54,443 nt of DNA from Alphaproteobacteria bacterium (GCA_021325315.1 JAJPHK010000162.1:1-54443), one strand, 5' to 3'; positions 25,601 to 35,047 are shown, numbered from the stretch's first letter. Translations and numbers: made by a program. The notes: generated from the letters alone by a model not told the origin.

Positions 25601-26366
25601 GCGCGCAATTCAGCCCCACCGAAAACGGTTTTGCGTGCGCGACCGAATTCCAGAACGCCGCCGGCATCTGGCCGGAGAGCGTGCGGCCCGACAAATCCGT
25701 GATCGTGCCGGAGATCATCACCGGCAGACGGATTTTCCGTTCGGCGTAAAGCTTTTCGATCGCGAAGATCGCGGCCTTCGCGTTCAGCGTATCGAAGATC
25801 GTCTCGACCAGCAGAATTTCGGCGCCGCCGTCGACAAGTCCGCGCGCCTGCTCGTAGTAGGCCTCCACAAGCTGGTCGAAGGTGACGGCGCGATAGCCGG
25901 GGTTCGTAACGTCCGGTGAGATCGAAGCCGTCCGGTTCGTCGGGCCCAAAGCGCCCGCGACAAACCGTCGCCGGCCGTCTTCTTTTCGTGCGAGCTCTGC
26001 CGCTTCGCGCGCGAGCTTCGCGCCCATGACGTTCAGCTCGTAGGCGACTTCCTCCATGCCGTAATCGGCCTGCGCGATACGCGTCGAGGAAAACGTATTC
26101 GTCTCCACGATATCCGCGCCGGCCTTGAAATATTTGTGATGAATTTCGCGGACGGCTGCCGGCTGCGTGATGTTGAGGAGGTCGTTGTTTCCCCGCACCT
26201 CGCGGTTCCACGCGTCGAAGCGCGCGCCGCGAAACGCCGCCTCATCGAGCCCAAGCGCCTGAATCATCGTTCCCATCGCGCCGTCGAGCACAAGGATGCG
26301 CTCGCGCGCCGCTTCCTTCAGGGCGCGCTCGACTTCAAGACCGTCCACTTTCGGTAATTCAACCAT
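22620..26366 (-). CDS. metH: Cobalamin-dependent methionine synthase
   Basis: MetH transfers the methyl group of methyltetrahydrofolate to homocysteine through methylcobalamin. All four modules are present in 1248 residues. The homocysteine domain has [10 protein letters not shown] and the zinc ligands GLNCALGA and [11 protein letters not shown]. The folate domain starts [14 protein letters not shown]. The B12 domain carries [11 protein letters not shown] near 768, with the His that coordinates cobalt. The C-terminal reactivation domain includes the AdoMet-binding [12 protein letters not shown]. The start ATG 26366 overlaps the metF stop (TGATG); a GTG 1 codon earlier is also in frame. It is cotranscribed with metF and lies close to the B12 riboswitch and receptor. 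Confidence 0.97.
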   Translation of the reverse strand: MVELPKVDGLEVERALKEAARERILVLDGAMGTMIQALGLDEAAFRGARFDAWNREVRGNNDLLNITQPAAVREIHHKYFKAGADIVETNTFSSTRIAQADYGMEEVAYELNVMGAKLAREAAELARKEDGRRRFVAGALGPTNRTASISPDVTNPGYRAVTFDQLVEAYYEQARGLVDGGAEILLVETIFDTLNAKAAIFAIEKLYAERKIRLPVMISGTITDLSGRTLSGQMPAAFWNSVAHAKPFSVGLNCALGAKEMRAHIAEISRVADTFVCAYPNAGLPNEFGRYDESPEYMAELLGEFAASGLVNIVGGCCGTTPDHIHAIAEAVKDKAPRKIPEVPQRLRLSGLEPFELTPEIPFVNVGERTNVTGSAKFRKLIKEGDYAAALAVARDQVENGAQAIDVNMDEGLLDSEKAMMTFLNLIASEPDIARVPVMIDSSKWSVIEAGLKCVQGKSIVNSISMKEGEGIFKEHARLVRAYGAAVVVMAFDEKGQADTIERKTEICARAYKILTEEVGFPPEDIIFDPNIFAVATGIEEHAGYGIAFIEAARWIRKNLPHVHISGGVSNLSFAFRGNEAVREAMHAVFLYHAIKAGMDMGIVNAGQLAVYDELDPELREACEDVVLNRRDDATERLLALAERYKGGGKEKKEVDLSWREWPVEKRISHALVAGITDFIEKDTEEARQAAERPLQVIEGPLMAGMNVVGDLFGSGKMFLPQVVKSARVMKQAVAYLLPFMEKEKEEKGLTDQPPPGKILLATVKGDVHDIGKNIVGVVLQCNNYQVIDLGVMVPSQKILETARKEKVDIIGLSGLITPSLDEMCNVAAEMEREGLDLPLLIGGATTSRVHTAVKIAPNYVRGQAVYVNDASRAVGVVSALLNPAQRQKYMADTRSEYEKVAEAHARADDAKARTPIAQARENGLKLDFKSYTPPKPKFFGTRVFKNYDLSELTRTIDWSPFFQAWELKGRFPHILEDDKYGAAARGLYEDAQKMLDKIIREKWIEARAVIGFWPAAADGDDIVLFKDDTRKERLATLHTLRQQMARKDSSRVNLALSDFIAPLSTKVPDYIGAFVVTAGIGEEEKSKALKGANNDYDAILLKALSDRLAESFAERMHQRVRTEYWGYAADEKLTNEELIEEKYSGIRPAPGYPAQPDHTEKGTLFSLLGAEAQIGVSITESYAMWPGASVSGIYFSHPESAYFGVGRIDRDQVEDYAKRKGWTVGECEKWLAPNLSYNPARLPREAA

Positions 26367-27274
26367 CACGCCGCCTTTTGATTTTTATTTTCCGGGCGCA
26401 GGCCCAGAAGATGACAGATCGCGTACACGAGGTCCGCGCGGTTCAAGGTGTAGAAATGGAACTCGCGTACGCCTTTGTCGACCAGGTCGAGCACTTGCTC
26501 CGCGGCGACGGACGCCGCGATCAGCTTTCGCGTCGCCGGATCGTCGTCCAATCCTTCGAAGCGGCGCGCGAGCCACTCCGGCACTGAAGCGCCGCACTTC
26601 TCGGCAAAGGATTGCGCCTGCTTGAAATTCAGCACAGGCAAAATCCCCGGCACGATCGGAATATCGATCCCGCGCGCACGAACCTTGTCGAGATAGCGGA
26701 AGTAGACCTTGTTGTCGAAAAAGAACTGCGTCATCGCGCGGGTCGCGCCGGCGTCCACTTTCTCTTTCAGAAGATCGAGTTCGAATTCAACAGAGGGGCT
26801 CTCCGGATGCTGCTCCGGATAAGCCGAGACCGAAATTTCGAAGTCGCCGATCTTTTTCAACCCGTTGATCAAATCCTTCGTGTAGGCATAGCCGTTCGCG
26901 GGCGGGTCGTATTTCGCGCCCGCACCGGCCGGCGGATCGCCGCGCAGCGCCACGATGTGACGCACGCCCGCATCCCAATAGCCTTTTGCAACCTGATCGA
27001 TCTCTTGCGTCGTCGCCGCGACGCAAGTGAGATGCGCCGCGGGCCTCAGCTTCGTTTCCTTGAGGATCCGCACGATGGTCGAATGCGTGCGCTCGCGCGT
27101 AGAGCCGCCGGCGCCGTAGGTCACCGAAACGAAATCCGGTGAAAGCGGCGCAAGCCGCGCGATCGAATTCCACAACGTCTCTTCCATCTCCGCCGTCTTC
27201 GGCGGAAAGAATTCGAACGACACGCTGATCGGCATTTGGTGTTCGCGGCTTTGGCGGATCGATTCGACGCTCAT
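26366..27274 (-). CDS. metF: Methylenetetrahydrofolate reductase
   Basis: The 302-residue TIM-barrel flavoenzyme reduces methylenetetrahydrofolate to methyltetrahydrofolate, the methyl donor of MetH. Motifs: SFEFFPPKT near the N-terminus with the catalytic Glu, [30 protein letters not shown] and PGILPV. GCGAGG lies a few bases before the ATG at 27274, supporting that start, though ATG 27235 ([10 protein letters not shown]) would match shorter homologues. The last base of its stop is the first base of the metH start, so the two are coupled. A 20-bp palindrome at 27343-27362 in its leader is the likely control site. Confidence 0.96.
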   Translation of the reverse strand: MSVESIRQSREHQMPISVSFEFFPPKTAEMEETLWNSIARLAPLSPDFVSVTYGAGGSTRERTHSTIVRILKETKLRPAAHLTCVAATTQEIDQVAKGYWDAGVRHIVALRGDPPAGAGAKYDPPANGYAYTKDLINGLKKIGDFEISVSAYPEQHPESPSVEFELDLLKEKVDAGATRAMTQFFFDNKVYFRYLDKVRARGIDIPIVPGILPVLNFKQAQSFAEKCGASVPEWLARRFEGLDDDPATRKLIAASVAAEQVLDLVDKGVREFHFYTLNRADLVYAICHLLGLRPENKNQKAA

Positions 27275-27331
27275 GTGGCCTCGCGATGGGCGGGAGGGGC
27301 TCGATTAGCCGAATATAGGCTTCTAGCCTGT

Positions 27332-27362
27332 ATATAAAGACTATATAAAGATATCTTTATAT
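27332..27362. promoter_or_regulatory. Candidate operator of metF-metH: 20-bp perfect palindrome plus a half-site
   Basis: ATATAAAGATATCTTTATAT (27343-27362) is identical to its reverse complement. A copy of the half-site, ATATAAAG, lies at 27332-27339, 11 bp to the left. The element is 70-90 bp before the metF start and 80 bp before the riboswitch. ArsR-type repressors that sense AdoMet or S-adenosylhomocysteine (such as SahR) bind AT-rich palindromes of this type in front of methionine genes of Proteobacteria, but no such regulator gene is in the window. The strong symmetry makes a binding site likely; which protein binds it is unknown. Confidence 0.6.
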
Positions 27363-27439
27363 CTTTTTCTAGCCCCTTCCAGTTGACTCTTGGTTAAGTC
27401 TCGCCTCTGATGGAATGAGGTGCAGACGGCTCGATCTTC

Positions 27440-27612
27440 ATCGGTTGGGCCATATGGGAACACGGTAAGGCACTGATTTTACTGCCAAATCCGTGGCTGC
27501 TCCCGCAACTGTAGGCGGGTAGCCCCTTCCACAGGCCACTGGACGAGAGTCCGGGAAGGCGGATTGGGGCGATTACCCGCGAGCCAGGAGACCGGTCTGC
27601 ACTGGTCATCCT
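27440..27612 (+). ncRNA. Cobalamin riboswitch
   Basis: The segment carries the conserved elements of the adenosylcobalamin aptamer in order: GGGAACACGGT near the 5' end, GGCTGCTCCCGCAACTGTA, CCACTGGACGAGAGTCCGGGAAGGC, and the B12 box AGCCAGGAGACC at 27582-27593. It lies about 190 nt before the TonB-dependent receptor start in the same direction. When cobalamin is plentiful, such elements reduce expression of the transport gene. The space from 27613 to 27797 should hold the expression platform. Confidence 0.95.
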
Positions 27613-27797
27613 TCCGGCGTGCGGGAAGCGCGCATGGAGCGGCTCGTCCGCAGCGGTGACTGCCCTGAAGTCAACCGTTGCGGAGCGCAAGATGCGAGAA
27701 GTCTCCAAATTCAAGAGCGAAAACGCCGGACCTGGAGTCCGTCTCGCGTTCGCGCCTCCGCGACCTGTCCAACATCGACATTCGCTGGGGGCGAAAT

Positions 27798-29750
27798 ATG
27801 TCACGCAAAAGGATTGCCGCACGGCTTAGTTTTTTTCTGCTCGGTTTGCCGATTTCATCCGCGCTCGCGCAGGTGCAAACCCTGCCCGACACGGTCGTGA
27901 GCGCGACTGCGTTTCCGACGCCAAGCGAACAGATTGGAAGTTCCGTCTCGGTCATCACCTCCGAGCAAATAGAACGCGATCAGCTTCGCACCGTTCCCGA
28001 CGCGCTGCGTACCGTTCCGGGCTTGAATGTCGTATCGAACGGAGCGGTCGGCACGCAAACTTCGATTTTCATTCGCGGCACGAATTCCAACCACGTCAAA
28101 GTGCTGATCGATGGGATCGATGTGAGCGATCCCTCGAATCCGAACAACACATTCGACTTCGGGACGCTCGCCACGTCCGACATCGAACGCATCGAAGTGC
28201 TGCGCGGCCCGCAAAGCGGCCTCTATGGTTCCGACGCGATCGGCGGCGTGATTTCGATCACAACCAAGAAGGGCTCCGGCCCTGCGCAATGGAACGCTTG
28301 GGCCGAAGGCGGATCGTTCGGAACGTTCAACCAGTCGGTGGGTGTGCGCGGCGGCACCGATAACAGCAATTATGCGTTCAACGTCACGCATCTGCAGTCG
28401 ACCAGCACGCCGGTGACGCCGCTCAATTTGCTTGCGCCGGGTCAGAAGCGCATCAACGACTATTACGACAATTGGACCTATAGCGGCCGCTATGGCCTCG
28501 ACCTTTCGGATACCTTCGGCTTGAATTTTGTCGGTCGCTACACCGATGCCGCCCGGCACTTCATGCTGAGCGATTTCTGCGATCCGATTACCTTTGTTTG
28601 CTCGATCAACAACGATCAATCCTCGACACGCAACCACGAATTCTACGGAAACGCGGACGCAGTCTGGAAACTTCTGGACGGCAGGTTCAACAACCACGTC
28701 GGCATTAATGTCACCGACATCCAGCGCCGCGCCAACGACCCGGATGCCCCCCTCGGGTTCCTGCCGCATTTCACGCAGTTCAACGGCGCTCGCACGCGCT
28801 ACTATTGGAAAGCGGATCTCGAACTGGCGAAAGGCCAGACCTTGCTGACGGGCGTCGAGCGCGATTTCGAAACCGCCCGCTTCAACGATCTTTCGGGCGA
28901 CACCATGAGGCCACGCAACGGCAATACCGGCGCCTATATCGAACTGCATTCCGCCCTCACCGACCGGCTGTTCGTGACCTCGAACTTTCGTCACGACGAG
29001 AACGATGCCTTCGGCGGCCATAACACCTGGCGCGTTGCCCCCGCCTTCCTCATCCCGGAAACCGGCACAAAACTGAAAGCGAGCTATGGCACCGGCTTCA
29101 AGGCGCCAACTTTGTTTCAATTGTTCTCGCCGTTCTTCCCGGACGGCGGCAATCCGAACCTGAAGCCTGAGCAGAGCGAAGGCTACGATTTCGGCTTCGA
29201 GCAATCGCTACTCGACAAGCGCCTGCAGTTCGGCGTGACTTATTTTAACAACAACGTGAAGGATCTGATCTCGTTCGCGCCAACGCCCGATCCGAACAAT
29301 CCGGGCCAGACGGTGTTCGCGCTGCAAAACGTCTCCGCGGCGAAAATCCACGGCATCGAGGCTTTCATTGCGGCGCAAGTCACAAACCAGCTACAGGTTC
29401 GCGCCGACTACACGCGTACGATCACGCGCGATCTCACGACCGAAACGGAGCTGCTGCGCAGGCCGAGCGACAAGACGAGCGTCAGCGTCGTATGGCAGCC
29501 GACCAGCAAGTGGAATATTTCCGCGACGGCGCTCTGGGTCAGCAATTGGCTCGACGTCGGCCGGCTCGATTTCGCCCGCGAATTCGCGCCGAACTACAAG
29601 GTCATAAATCTTGCGGTGAACTACGACGTGAATCCGCACCTCACCGTATTCGGTCGCATCGACAACCTGCTCGACCAGCACTACCAGAATCCGATCGGCT
29701 ACGAACACGCCGGGCTGGCGGTGTACGGCGGGATTCGGGTGAGGAATTGA
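27798..29750 (+). CDS. btuB: TonB-dependent vitamin B12 receptor
   Basis: From ATG 27798 (GGGGGCGAAAT before it) the protein has 650 residues with a signal peptide ending SALAQ. A TonB box-like DTVVSAT is near the new N-terminus. The plug domain contains LRTVPGLNVV, IRGTNSNHVKVLIDGIDV and LRGPQSGLYGSDAIGGVISI, followed by a barrel with GTGFKAPTLFQLFSP and ENSEGYDFG-like elements. The C-terminus is VYGGIRVRN, so the last residue is Asn instead of the usual aromatic. The cobalamin riboswitch upstream identifies the ligand class. It is divergent from metF-metH, which needs B12. Confidence 0.92.
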   Translation: MSRKRIAARLSFFLLGLPISSALAQVQTLPDTVVSATAFPTPSEQIGSSVSVITSEQIERDQLRTVPDALRTVPGLNVVSNGAVGTQTSIFIRGTNSNHVKVLIDGIDVSDPSNPNNTFDFGTLATSDIERIEVLRGPQSGLYGSDAIGGVISITTKKGSGPAQWNAWAEGGSFGTFNQSVGVRGGTDNSNYAFNVTHLQSTSTPVTPLNLLAPGQKRINDYYDNWTYSGRYGLDLSDTFGLNFVGRYTDAARHFMLSDFCDPITFVCSINNDQSSTRNHEFYGNADAVWKLLDGRFNNHVGINVTDIQRRANDPDAPLGFLPHFTQFNGARTRYYWKADLELAKGQTLLTGVERDFETARFNDLSGDTMRPRNGNTGAYIELHSALTDRLFVTSNFRHDENDAFGGHNTWRVAPAFLIPETGTKLKASYGTGFKAPTLFQLFSPFFPDGGNPNLKPEQSEGYDFGFEQSLLDKRLQFGVTYFNNNVKDLISFAPTPDPNNPGQTVFALQNVSAAKIHGIEAFIAAQVTNQLQVRADYTRTITRDLTTETELLRRPSDKTSVSVVWQPTSKWNISATALWVSNWLDVGRLDFAREFAPNYKVINLAVNYDVNPHLTVFGRIDNLLDQHYQNPIGYEHAGLAVYGGIRVRN

Positions 29751-29772
29751 CTCGGCGCACGAACGTTCGCTC

Positions 29773-29860
29773 GTCATGGCCGGGCTTGTCCCGGCCATCC
29801 ACGTCTTAACGATATGTCAGCAAGAAAGGCGTGGATGCCCGGCACGAGGCCGGGCATGAC
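29773..29860. repeat. Dispersed palindromic element, copy 1
   Basis: An 88-bp element with inverted ends: GTCATGGCCGGGCTTGTCCC at the left and GCCCGGCACGAGGCCGGGCATGAC at the right, and inner CATCCACGTCTT / AAGGCGTGGATG arms that pair with each other. A second copy with the same parts is at 35048-35136. It can fold into a long hairpin. It sits between the convergent btuB and cutA genes. Such elements are common in Bradyrhizobiaceae and relatives. Confidence 0.9.
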
Positions 29861-29865
29861 GGCGG

Positions 29866-30195
29866 CTATTTTGTTTTTTCCGTCTCTTCCATAATCCACT
29901 CGATATACGGCTCGCTTCCGCCGAGAATCGGAAGTACCAGCAAGGCCGGCGTATCGTAAGCGTGATCGACTTTTACGGCGGCGGTGACTTTCTCGGCGAG
30001 CGAGGTCCGCGTCTTGATGATCATCACGGCCTCGTCCGCTTCCTCGATCTTGCCTTGCCAGCGATAGACCGAATGCATGCCGGGAATAACGTTAACGCAG
30101 GCGGCGAGCCTCGCTTCGACGAGTTTTCGGCCCGCCCTCCCGGCTTCGACAACGGAAGGATAGGTCGTGTATAGGAGTACCGGTTCGTCTTTCAT
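29866..30195 (-). CDS. cutA: CutA1 divalent-cation tolerance protein
   Basis: The 109-residue protein has the CutA1 pattern: [74 protein letters not shown]. CutA forms a trimer of ferredoxin-like folds and has been linked to copper tolerance, with the mechanism unclear. The conserved Cys of AACVN and the Tyr/Trp positions are intact. It is divergent from the NAD kinase gene by 11 nt, so transcription start sites must overlap coding sequence or be shared. Confidence 0.95.
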   Translation of the reverse strand: MKDEPVLLYTTYPSVVEAGRAGRKLVEARLAACVNVIPGMHSVYRWQGKIEEADEAVMIIKTRTSLAEKVTAAVKVDHAYDTPALLVLPILGGSEPYIEWIMEETEKTK

Positions 30196-30206
30196 TGTCG
30201 CGTCAC

Positions 30207-30989
30207 ATGAACAAGCCCGTTGCAGCCTACGACAAGATCGCCTTCGTCGCGAGCACGCATCCCGAAGCGGAAGCCGCGCGCGCGGAACTTATGAAGCGCT
30301 ACGGCAATGCCGCGCCGGAGCAAGCGGACGTCGTGGTCGCGCTCGGCGGCGACGGGCAGATGCTGCAGACGCTTCACCGTTTCCGCGAAAGCAACAAGCC
30401 GATCTACGGCATGAACCGCGGCTCGGTTGCGTTTCTGATGAACGATTTTTCCCTCGACCGGCTGAAGGAGCGGATCGCCGCAGCGCACCGTGCGGTGATC
30501 CATCCGCTCATCATGGAAGCGGTCGATGATCAGGGAAAACAGCATCGCGCGCCCGCGATCAACGAGGTTTCGCTCCTCCGCCAGACCCATCAGGCCGCGA
30601 AGCTCCGCCTCTCGACCGACGGCAAGGTACGGCTCGCGGAATTGATCTGCGACGGCATCCTGGTGGCGACACCCGCAGGCTCGACCGCCTATAACCTCTC
30701 GGCACAGGGGCCGATCCTGCCCCTCTCCGCCACGCTGCTCGCGCTGACGCCGATCAGCCCGTTCCGACCGCGCCGCTGGCGGGGCGCACTCCTGCCCGAC
30801 AGCGCCCGGATCGAAATCGCGGTGCTGGAAGCAGAAAAGCGCCCCGTGAGCGCGGTCGCCGACCACTTCGAGGTACGTTCCGTCGTGGCGGTCCGCGTCC
30901 GCATGGACAAGAGCTCCTCCATGACCATGCTGTTCGATCCCGACCGGAACATGGACGAGCGGGTGCTCGCGGAGCAGTTCGGCAGTTAG
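30207..30989 (+). CDS. nadK: NAD kinase
   Basis: NAD kinase phosphorylates NAD to NADP. The 260-residue protein (ATG 30207; an in-frame TTG at 30195 is less likely) has the diagnostic GGDGQMLQT, the substrate loop [20 protein letters not shown], and the [24 protein letters not shown] stretch. The length is typical of the short alphaproteobacterial enzyme. The C-terminal half has [15 protein letters not shown]. It appears to be a single gene between cutA and the response regulator. Confidence 0.96.
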   Translation: MNKPVAAYDKIAFVASTHPEAEAARAELMKRYGNAAPEQADVVVALGGDGQMLQTLHRFRESNKPIYGMNRGSVAFLMNDFSLDRLKERIAAAHRAVIHPLIMEAVDDQGKQHRAPAINEVSLLRQTHQAAKLRLSTDGKVRLAELICDGILVATPAGSTAYNLSAQGPILPLSATLLALTPISPFRPRRWRGALLPDSARIEIAVLEAEKRPVSAVADHFEVRSVVAVRVRMDKSSSMTMLFDPDRNMDERVLAEQFGS

Positions 30990-31078
30990 CCGCGAACTCG
31001 CGGATTTCCGAAAAATTAACGCTGTTTCGGTCCTAATGGCCCGAGTGACCGCTGCCTCCCCGGCCGCGGGAGGCCTGG

Positions 31079-31666
31079 ATGATTCGGATCGAGTTTCAGC
31101 GTCTGCGGTTTCTGGTTGTCGACGACAACATGCACATGCGGCGCATCGTGCGCCAATTGCTGCACGGCTTCGGCTCGCGCGAAATCTACGAAGCCGAGGA
31201 CGGCGCAACCGGCCTTGAAGGCTTCAACAGCCATAACCCCGACATCGTCATCACCGACTGGGCGATGCCAATCCTGGACGGGCTCGAGCTCACGCAAATG
31301 ATCCGCAAGCCGGATTCGAACGCGAATCCCTATGTCCCCATCATCATGCTCTCGGGTCACTCCGAGAAAAGCCGTGTGATGCGTGCGCGCGACGCGGGCG
31401 TCACCGAGTTTCTCACCAAACCGATCGCGGCGAAGGCGCTTTACGAGCGCGTCTTGAGCGTTGTGCTCGCGCCGCGGCCCTTCATCAAGACCGCGACCTA
31501 TTTCGGCCCCGACCGGCGGCGAAACGTGAACCCGAATTATTCCGGCGTCGAACGCCGCAAGGGCGAAGCGAAGTCGGAAACGATTCCGATCGCGCCGATC
31601 GACAACCGTCTAATCAACAACAATACGCGCGGCGCCAACGGGAAAGTGCCTGCCGCCTCCGAGTGA
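31079..31666 (+). CDS. Single-domain response regulator with basic C-terminal extension
   Basis: Residues 1-125 are a CheY-like receiver: acidic pair Asp15-Asp16, phospho-acceptor Asp60 in IVITDWAMPILDG, Ser92 in MLSGHS and Lys114 in FLTKPI. After it comes a 70-residue tail without an output domain, including YFGPDRRRNVNPNYSGVERRKGE, a PDRRR-type motif often found after such receivers, and an Asn-rich end. There is no DNA-binding domain, so it should act by protein contact or as a phosphorelay shuttle. Its stop overlaps the next gene's GTG start (GTGA), and that gene encodes an HPt-like protein, a likely phosphorelay partner. Confidence 0.9.
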   Translation: MIRIEFQRLRFLVVDDNMHMRRIVRQLLHGFGSREIYEAEDGATGLEGFNSHNPDIVITDWAMPILDGLELTQMIRKPDSNANPYVPIIMLSGHSEKSRVMRARDAGVTEFLTKPIAAKALYERVLSVVLAPRPFIKTATYFGPDRRRNVNPNYSGVERRKGEAKSETIPIAPIDNRLINNNTRGANGKVPAASE

Positions 31667-32253
31667 CCTGTCCGATGCCGAAGCCTGCCCAGCCCCGCGC
31701 CAAAATCACCGAAACCAAATTCGCCGATCACACCGTGATCGTGCCGCCCAACCGGTTGAAATCGTTCGTCACCCGCACCAGTGACTCCATGGAAATCGCG
31801 ACCGACCCGATCCGGCGCGCGGAAACCGCGCTCAAGCAGATCGAGAAGGAATTCCGCGGCTGGATGAACACCGAATGCGACACGATCGAAGTCGTGCGCG
31901 CGGCGATCCACAAGGACGGCCTTTCCGACGAATTGATCGAGCGCCTGTTCAACGCAGCGCACGACATCATGGGCCATGCCGATGTGTTCGGCTTTCCGCT
32001 TGCACGCAAAATCGCGGATTCGCTTTGCCGCCTGATCTCGGCTGCGGCCGAGCCCGAACATATCCCCTTGAACTTGATCGACTCGCATGTCGACGCGGTG
32101 CGGGCCGTCGTGCGCGAAGGCGTGCACGACGCCGACAATCGTACGGGCAACGAAATCTATCAGCGTCTTGTGAAGCTCACTGGCACCTATCTGATGAAAA
32201 GAGAGCTAAACGGCGCGGCGTCGCTGCCGAAAGTCGACGCGCCGAAGCTTTAG
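31663..32253 (+). CDS. Histidine phosphotransfer (HPt)-like protein
   Basis: The 196-residue protein starts at GTG 31663, overlapping the response-regulator stop by 4 nt; ATG 31675 is an alternative. The core is helical and contains ERLFNAAHDIMGHADVFGFPLARKIADSL. His100 (GTG numbering) sits in the HxxxGHA context of HPt proteins, such that His100 is the candidate phospho-acceptor. About 80 residues before it and 60 after are family-specific. Coupled translation with the receiver suggests that the pair forms a branch of a phosphorelay whose histidine kinase is elsewhere. Its 3' end overlaps that of the DUF2336 gene by 4 nt. Confidence 0.8.
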   Translation: MTCPMPKPAQPRAKITETKFADHTVIVPPNRLKSFVTRTSDSMEIATDPIRRAETALKQIEKEFRGWMNTECDTIEVVRAAIHKDGLSDELIERLFNAAHDIMGHADVFGFPLARKIADSLCRLISAAAEPEHIPLNLIDSHVDAVRAVVREGVHDADNRTGNEIYQRLVKLTGTYLMKRELNGAASLPKVDAPKL

Positions 32254-33392
32254 GCCGCCGCCAGCAAATCCGCCGTGTAAAGCCGCGCTTCGTCGCGCGC
32301 CGCCTCGCCTGCGAATTTGCGCAAGAGCGCGAGCAGATGATCGAGCTCGCCCTCGCCTGCTTCTTCGTAACGTGTAAGCACGCGTTCCGCCATTCGCCGG
32401 CGAAGCACGGCATGGCCGAGCATTTCCTCAGTGAAATTCGCTTCGTAAATCACTTCCAGCGCGGCGCGGAAGGCGCGGAACGCGCCCTGCGGCAGGCCTG
32501 CTTGCCTGTAAAGCGCCTCGAAGCCGTGACCGGAGCGGTCCGAAACAATCGCCTCAACGCGCCTTGCGTCGAAACCCGAAAGCTGCGCAAGCGCCTCGAT
32601 GAAGAACTGAAGATTCCCCGCGATCAGGGCGCGCAGCACCAGTCCGCCCGTAAGCTGATGGCTTTCGACAAGGTGATGCACGAGCGAGCGGACCTCCGTG
32701 TCGCGCGTTTCCGACGCGAGCGCCACGGTCGCGCGATCGCAAGCCTCGCGCGTGACGTGCTGCGCCCGCTCTTCCGGCAGCCAGGCTTTGTGCGTGACAA
32801 AGCGCGCGAGCGTATCGGACAGTTTCGCGACCAGCGCCTGCCGCGTTTCCACCGAAAGATCGTCGCGCGCGAGCAAAGTCTCCCGCAGCGCCGCGAGATG
32901 GCCGTGCCGCCCGGCGATACGGGCGACGTCTTCCGGACCGAAACAGGCTTCTGGATTTTCGATCAGCACCAGGCACGCAGCCGCACAGCCCACTTCGGCG
33001 ATGGCGGCCGAAACCGCATTCGAAAGCGGCATTCGCGACGCGATGGCGCATTGAATCTTCTCGGAGCTGCACGCGACGAGATCGACAAGCTCCGCCTCGA
33101 CAAGAAGCGGCGAGCGCGCTGCCACCATTTCGGCGATATCGGGCTGGTCATGCGCGAGACCGAGAATGACGTTGTGAGGCGCCATGTTCGAAGAAGCGAG
33201 CGCTTCCGCGAGCGAAAACCGCACTAGCGGCGAAGGATCGTCCAAGAGCACCATCATCGCCGCTTCGGCGGCAAGCCGGTCTTCCTGCGTCATGTCCGAA
33301 TAAAGATAAGCGCGGGCCAAGGCGCTCGTGGCATCCGCGCGCTCGCCGGGCGCGGCGGTCTGAATCCAACGTAGAAACTGACGCACGATCAT
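32250..33392 (-). CDS. DUF2336 alpha-helical repeat protein
   Basis: The 380-residue protein is all helical and reads as HEAT-like repeats typical of DUF2336: AAMMVLLDDPSPLVRFSLAEALA, ILGLAHDQPDIAEMVAARSPLL, LVACSSEKIQCAIASRMPLS, then a C-terminal helical region (FDARRVEAIVSDRSGHGFEALYRQAGLP). There is no signal peptide or membrane segment. The family is found in alphaproteobacteria and its function is unknown. It is convergent with the HPt-like gene; the stop codons overlap. Confidence 0.85.
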   Translation of the reverse strand: MIVRQFLRWIQTAAPGERADATSALARAYLYSDMTQEDRLAAEAAMMVLLDDPSPLVRFSLAEALASSNMAPHNVILGLAHDQPDIAEMVAARSPLLVEAELVDLVACSSEKIQCAIASRMPLSNAVSAAIAEVGCAAACLVLIENPEACFGPEDVARIAGRHGHLAALRETLLARDDLSVETRQALVAKLSDTLARFVTHKAWLPEERAQHVTREACDRATVALASETRDTEVRSLVHHLVESHQLTGGLVLRALIAGNLQFFIEALAQLSGFDARRVEAIVSDRSGHGFEALYRQAGLPQGAFRAFRAALEVIYEANFTEEMLGHAVLRRRMAERVLTRYEEAGEGELDHLLALLRKFAGEAARDEARLYTADLLAAA

Positions 33393-33495
33393 AGCGATAC
33401 CTACTCGACACCACCGAACTACACACCGGAGTATCGCAGGCTCCGCTTAATAAAGCGTTCAGTTTAAATATTTGGATTTAATTAAGATTCGCGGA

Positions 33496-34458
33496 TCAGG
33501 CCGGTTTCTCGATATTGCTCGGGAAGAAACGCTTCCGCTCGCCGCCGTCGGCCGCAATTTCGTCGGCGCCACTCCGCCCCCAGATCTCGCGCACCGCGTT
33601 CGGGATCGGACCGCGCTCGTTCGAAAACATGGTCTGGAAAACCGGCGCATCGCTCGATAGCGCCGCTTGCGCGTTCTGATCGCTTTCGAGATCGGGAAGC
33701 TGCACCACGACCTGCCGTACCTGCGCCGCCTGCAAGGGCGGCTCGCTCCGCTGGCTCGCCGGAAGCACCACCTGCGCTTCGCGGCTGGGCGCGGCTCGAG
33801 TCACCGATGCGACTTGTGTCGCCGGCGGTTGCGGCGGTTGCGGTACGAAATCGTGCTTGGCGACAAGCGAGGCATAGACCGCCTCCGCGCTCTTCGCGCG
33901 GCCGTGATTGTCGTAGAAGATCGAGCGGTTCGCTTTCGCCGCTTCCGGAAAAGCCGCGGCGGCGGAAGCGCCCGGCCGCGACTGCTTGAGCGCAATCAGT
34001 TTCTTCGCGCCGTTGAGGCCGAGGAAATGCGCGATATAGAGCTCGCCCGAAGTCGGCTTGCGGCCGAGCGCCGGCGCAAGCCCTTCCGCATTGCGGTTCG
34101 CAAGCGCCCCCGCCATCAGCGCCGAGATTTGCGGATCGTCGCGCATCTTTAGGATTTGCGCGCGCGTCGCCGGATCGCGCACGACGTATTTCCCGTCGCC
34201 CACCTTCTCGATCGCCGCCGCCTGCGCGCCGAAGCCGTATTGCGGCCCCGCCTCCTTCATCGTGCCGAGCCAGGTCGACTCGATGAACTGGAAGAGTCCG
34301 CGCGCCGAGGACGTGCTCGCCTTCGCGGAAGGATTGAAGGCGGATTCGCGCGCCGCCGTTTGCACGAGATAATGAAATTCCGTGCCGGTCGTTTTGCTCG
34401 CGGACTGAATCGCCGAAGTGATGCGATCGCCCGCGCCGCTTACATTGTCGACGACCAA
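33496..34458 (-). CDS. Lytic transglycosylase (SLT domain) with disordered C-terminal half
   Basis: The best start is TTG 34458, with GGAGG 5 nt before it; no ATG exists near the domain start. This gives 320 residues. Residues about 27-190 hold the lysozyme-like SLT fold with the catalytic Glu38 in AARESAFNP, then ARGLFQFIESTWLGTM and ELYIAHFLGLNGAKKLI. The second half is Pro/Gln-rich (PQPPQPPATQ) and probably unstructured. No signal peptide is seen, so export by another route (for instance the flagellar apparatus, as for some Hyphomicrobiales SLT proteins) is possible. It cleaves glycan strands of peptidoglycan. Confidence 0.85.
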   Translation of the reverse strand: MVVDNVSGAGDRITSAIQSASKTTGTEFHYLVQTAARESAFNPSAKASTSSARGLFQFIESTWLGTMKEAGPQYGFGAQAAAIEKVGDGKYVVRDPATRAQILKMRDDPQISALMAGALANRNAEGLAPALGRKPTSGELYIAHFLGLNGAKKLIALKQSRPGASAAAAFPEAAKANRSIFYDNHGRAKSAEAVYASLVAKHDFVPQPPQPPATQVASVTRAAPSREAQVVLPASQRSEPPLQAAQVRQVVVQLPDLESDQNAQAALSSDAPVFQTMFSNERGPIPNAVREIWGRSGADEIAADGGERKRFFPSNIEKPA

Positions 34459-34565
34459 CGGAGCCTCCGTTCACGCCCGAAAATCGGGGGTACGCCCGGC
34501 CGCATGGCGCGGATGTTGGGCTTCTATGGTAAACGAAACCTTAATTGGGAACGAAGGAGAACGGC

Positions 34566-35042
34566 ATGAGCGAACCGCGGCGCCACCCCAGAGGCGGGCT
34601 TTATTTCGAGGATTTCGTCGTGGGTGCGGTCACTGAGCACCGGCTCACGCGCACCGTGACTGAAATGGACAATATGCTGTTCTCCAACATGACGCTGAAC
34701 CCGCAGCCTTTGCATATCGACCGCCACTTCTGCGCCGAGACCGAGTGGGGCCAGCCGCTCATGAATTCCCTTTTCACGCTCGGGCTGATGATCGGGATTT
34801 CGGTGAATGACCTCACCGTTGGCACGACAATCGCCAATCTCGGCATGGAACAGGTGAAATTCCCGCATCCGCTCTTTCAGGGCGATACGGTTCGTTGCAC
34901 GACCGAAGTGCTGGCTAAACGCAAATCGAAATCGCGGCCCGATGCCGGCATCGTGGAGTTTCTGCACAAGGCGTTCAATCAGGACAACAAGCTCGTTGCC
35001 GAATGCCGGCGGCAGGCCTTCATGCGCAAGCGCGCAAAGTAA
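34566..35042 (+). CDS. MaoC-like hydratase
   Basis: From ATG 34566, with AAGGAGAACGGC before it, the protein has 158 residues and one hot-dog domain. It opens GLYFEDFVVGAVTEHRLTRTVTE and has the hydratase-type active-site segment DNMLFSNMTLNPQPLHIDRHF, in which the second half (NPQPLHID) supplies the His and Asn/Asp pair. MaoC proteins hydrate enoyl- or mesaconyl-CoA. A single-domain MaoC protein beside a CitE-like lyase is a recurring pair in alphaproteobacteria. The gene converges with the CitE-like gene with a palindromic repeat between them. Confidence 0.88.
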   Translation: MSEPRRHPRGGLYFEDFVVGAVTEHRLTRTVTEMDNMLFSNMTLNPQPLHIDRHFCAETEWGQPLMNSLFTLGLMIGISVNDLTVGTTIANLGMEQVKFPHPLFQGDTVRCTTEVLAKRKSKSRPDAGIVEFLHKAFNQDNKLVAECRRQAFMRKRAK

Positions 35043-35047
35043 CAACC

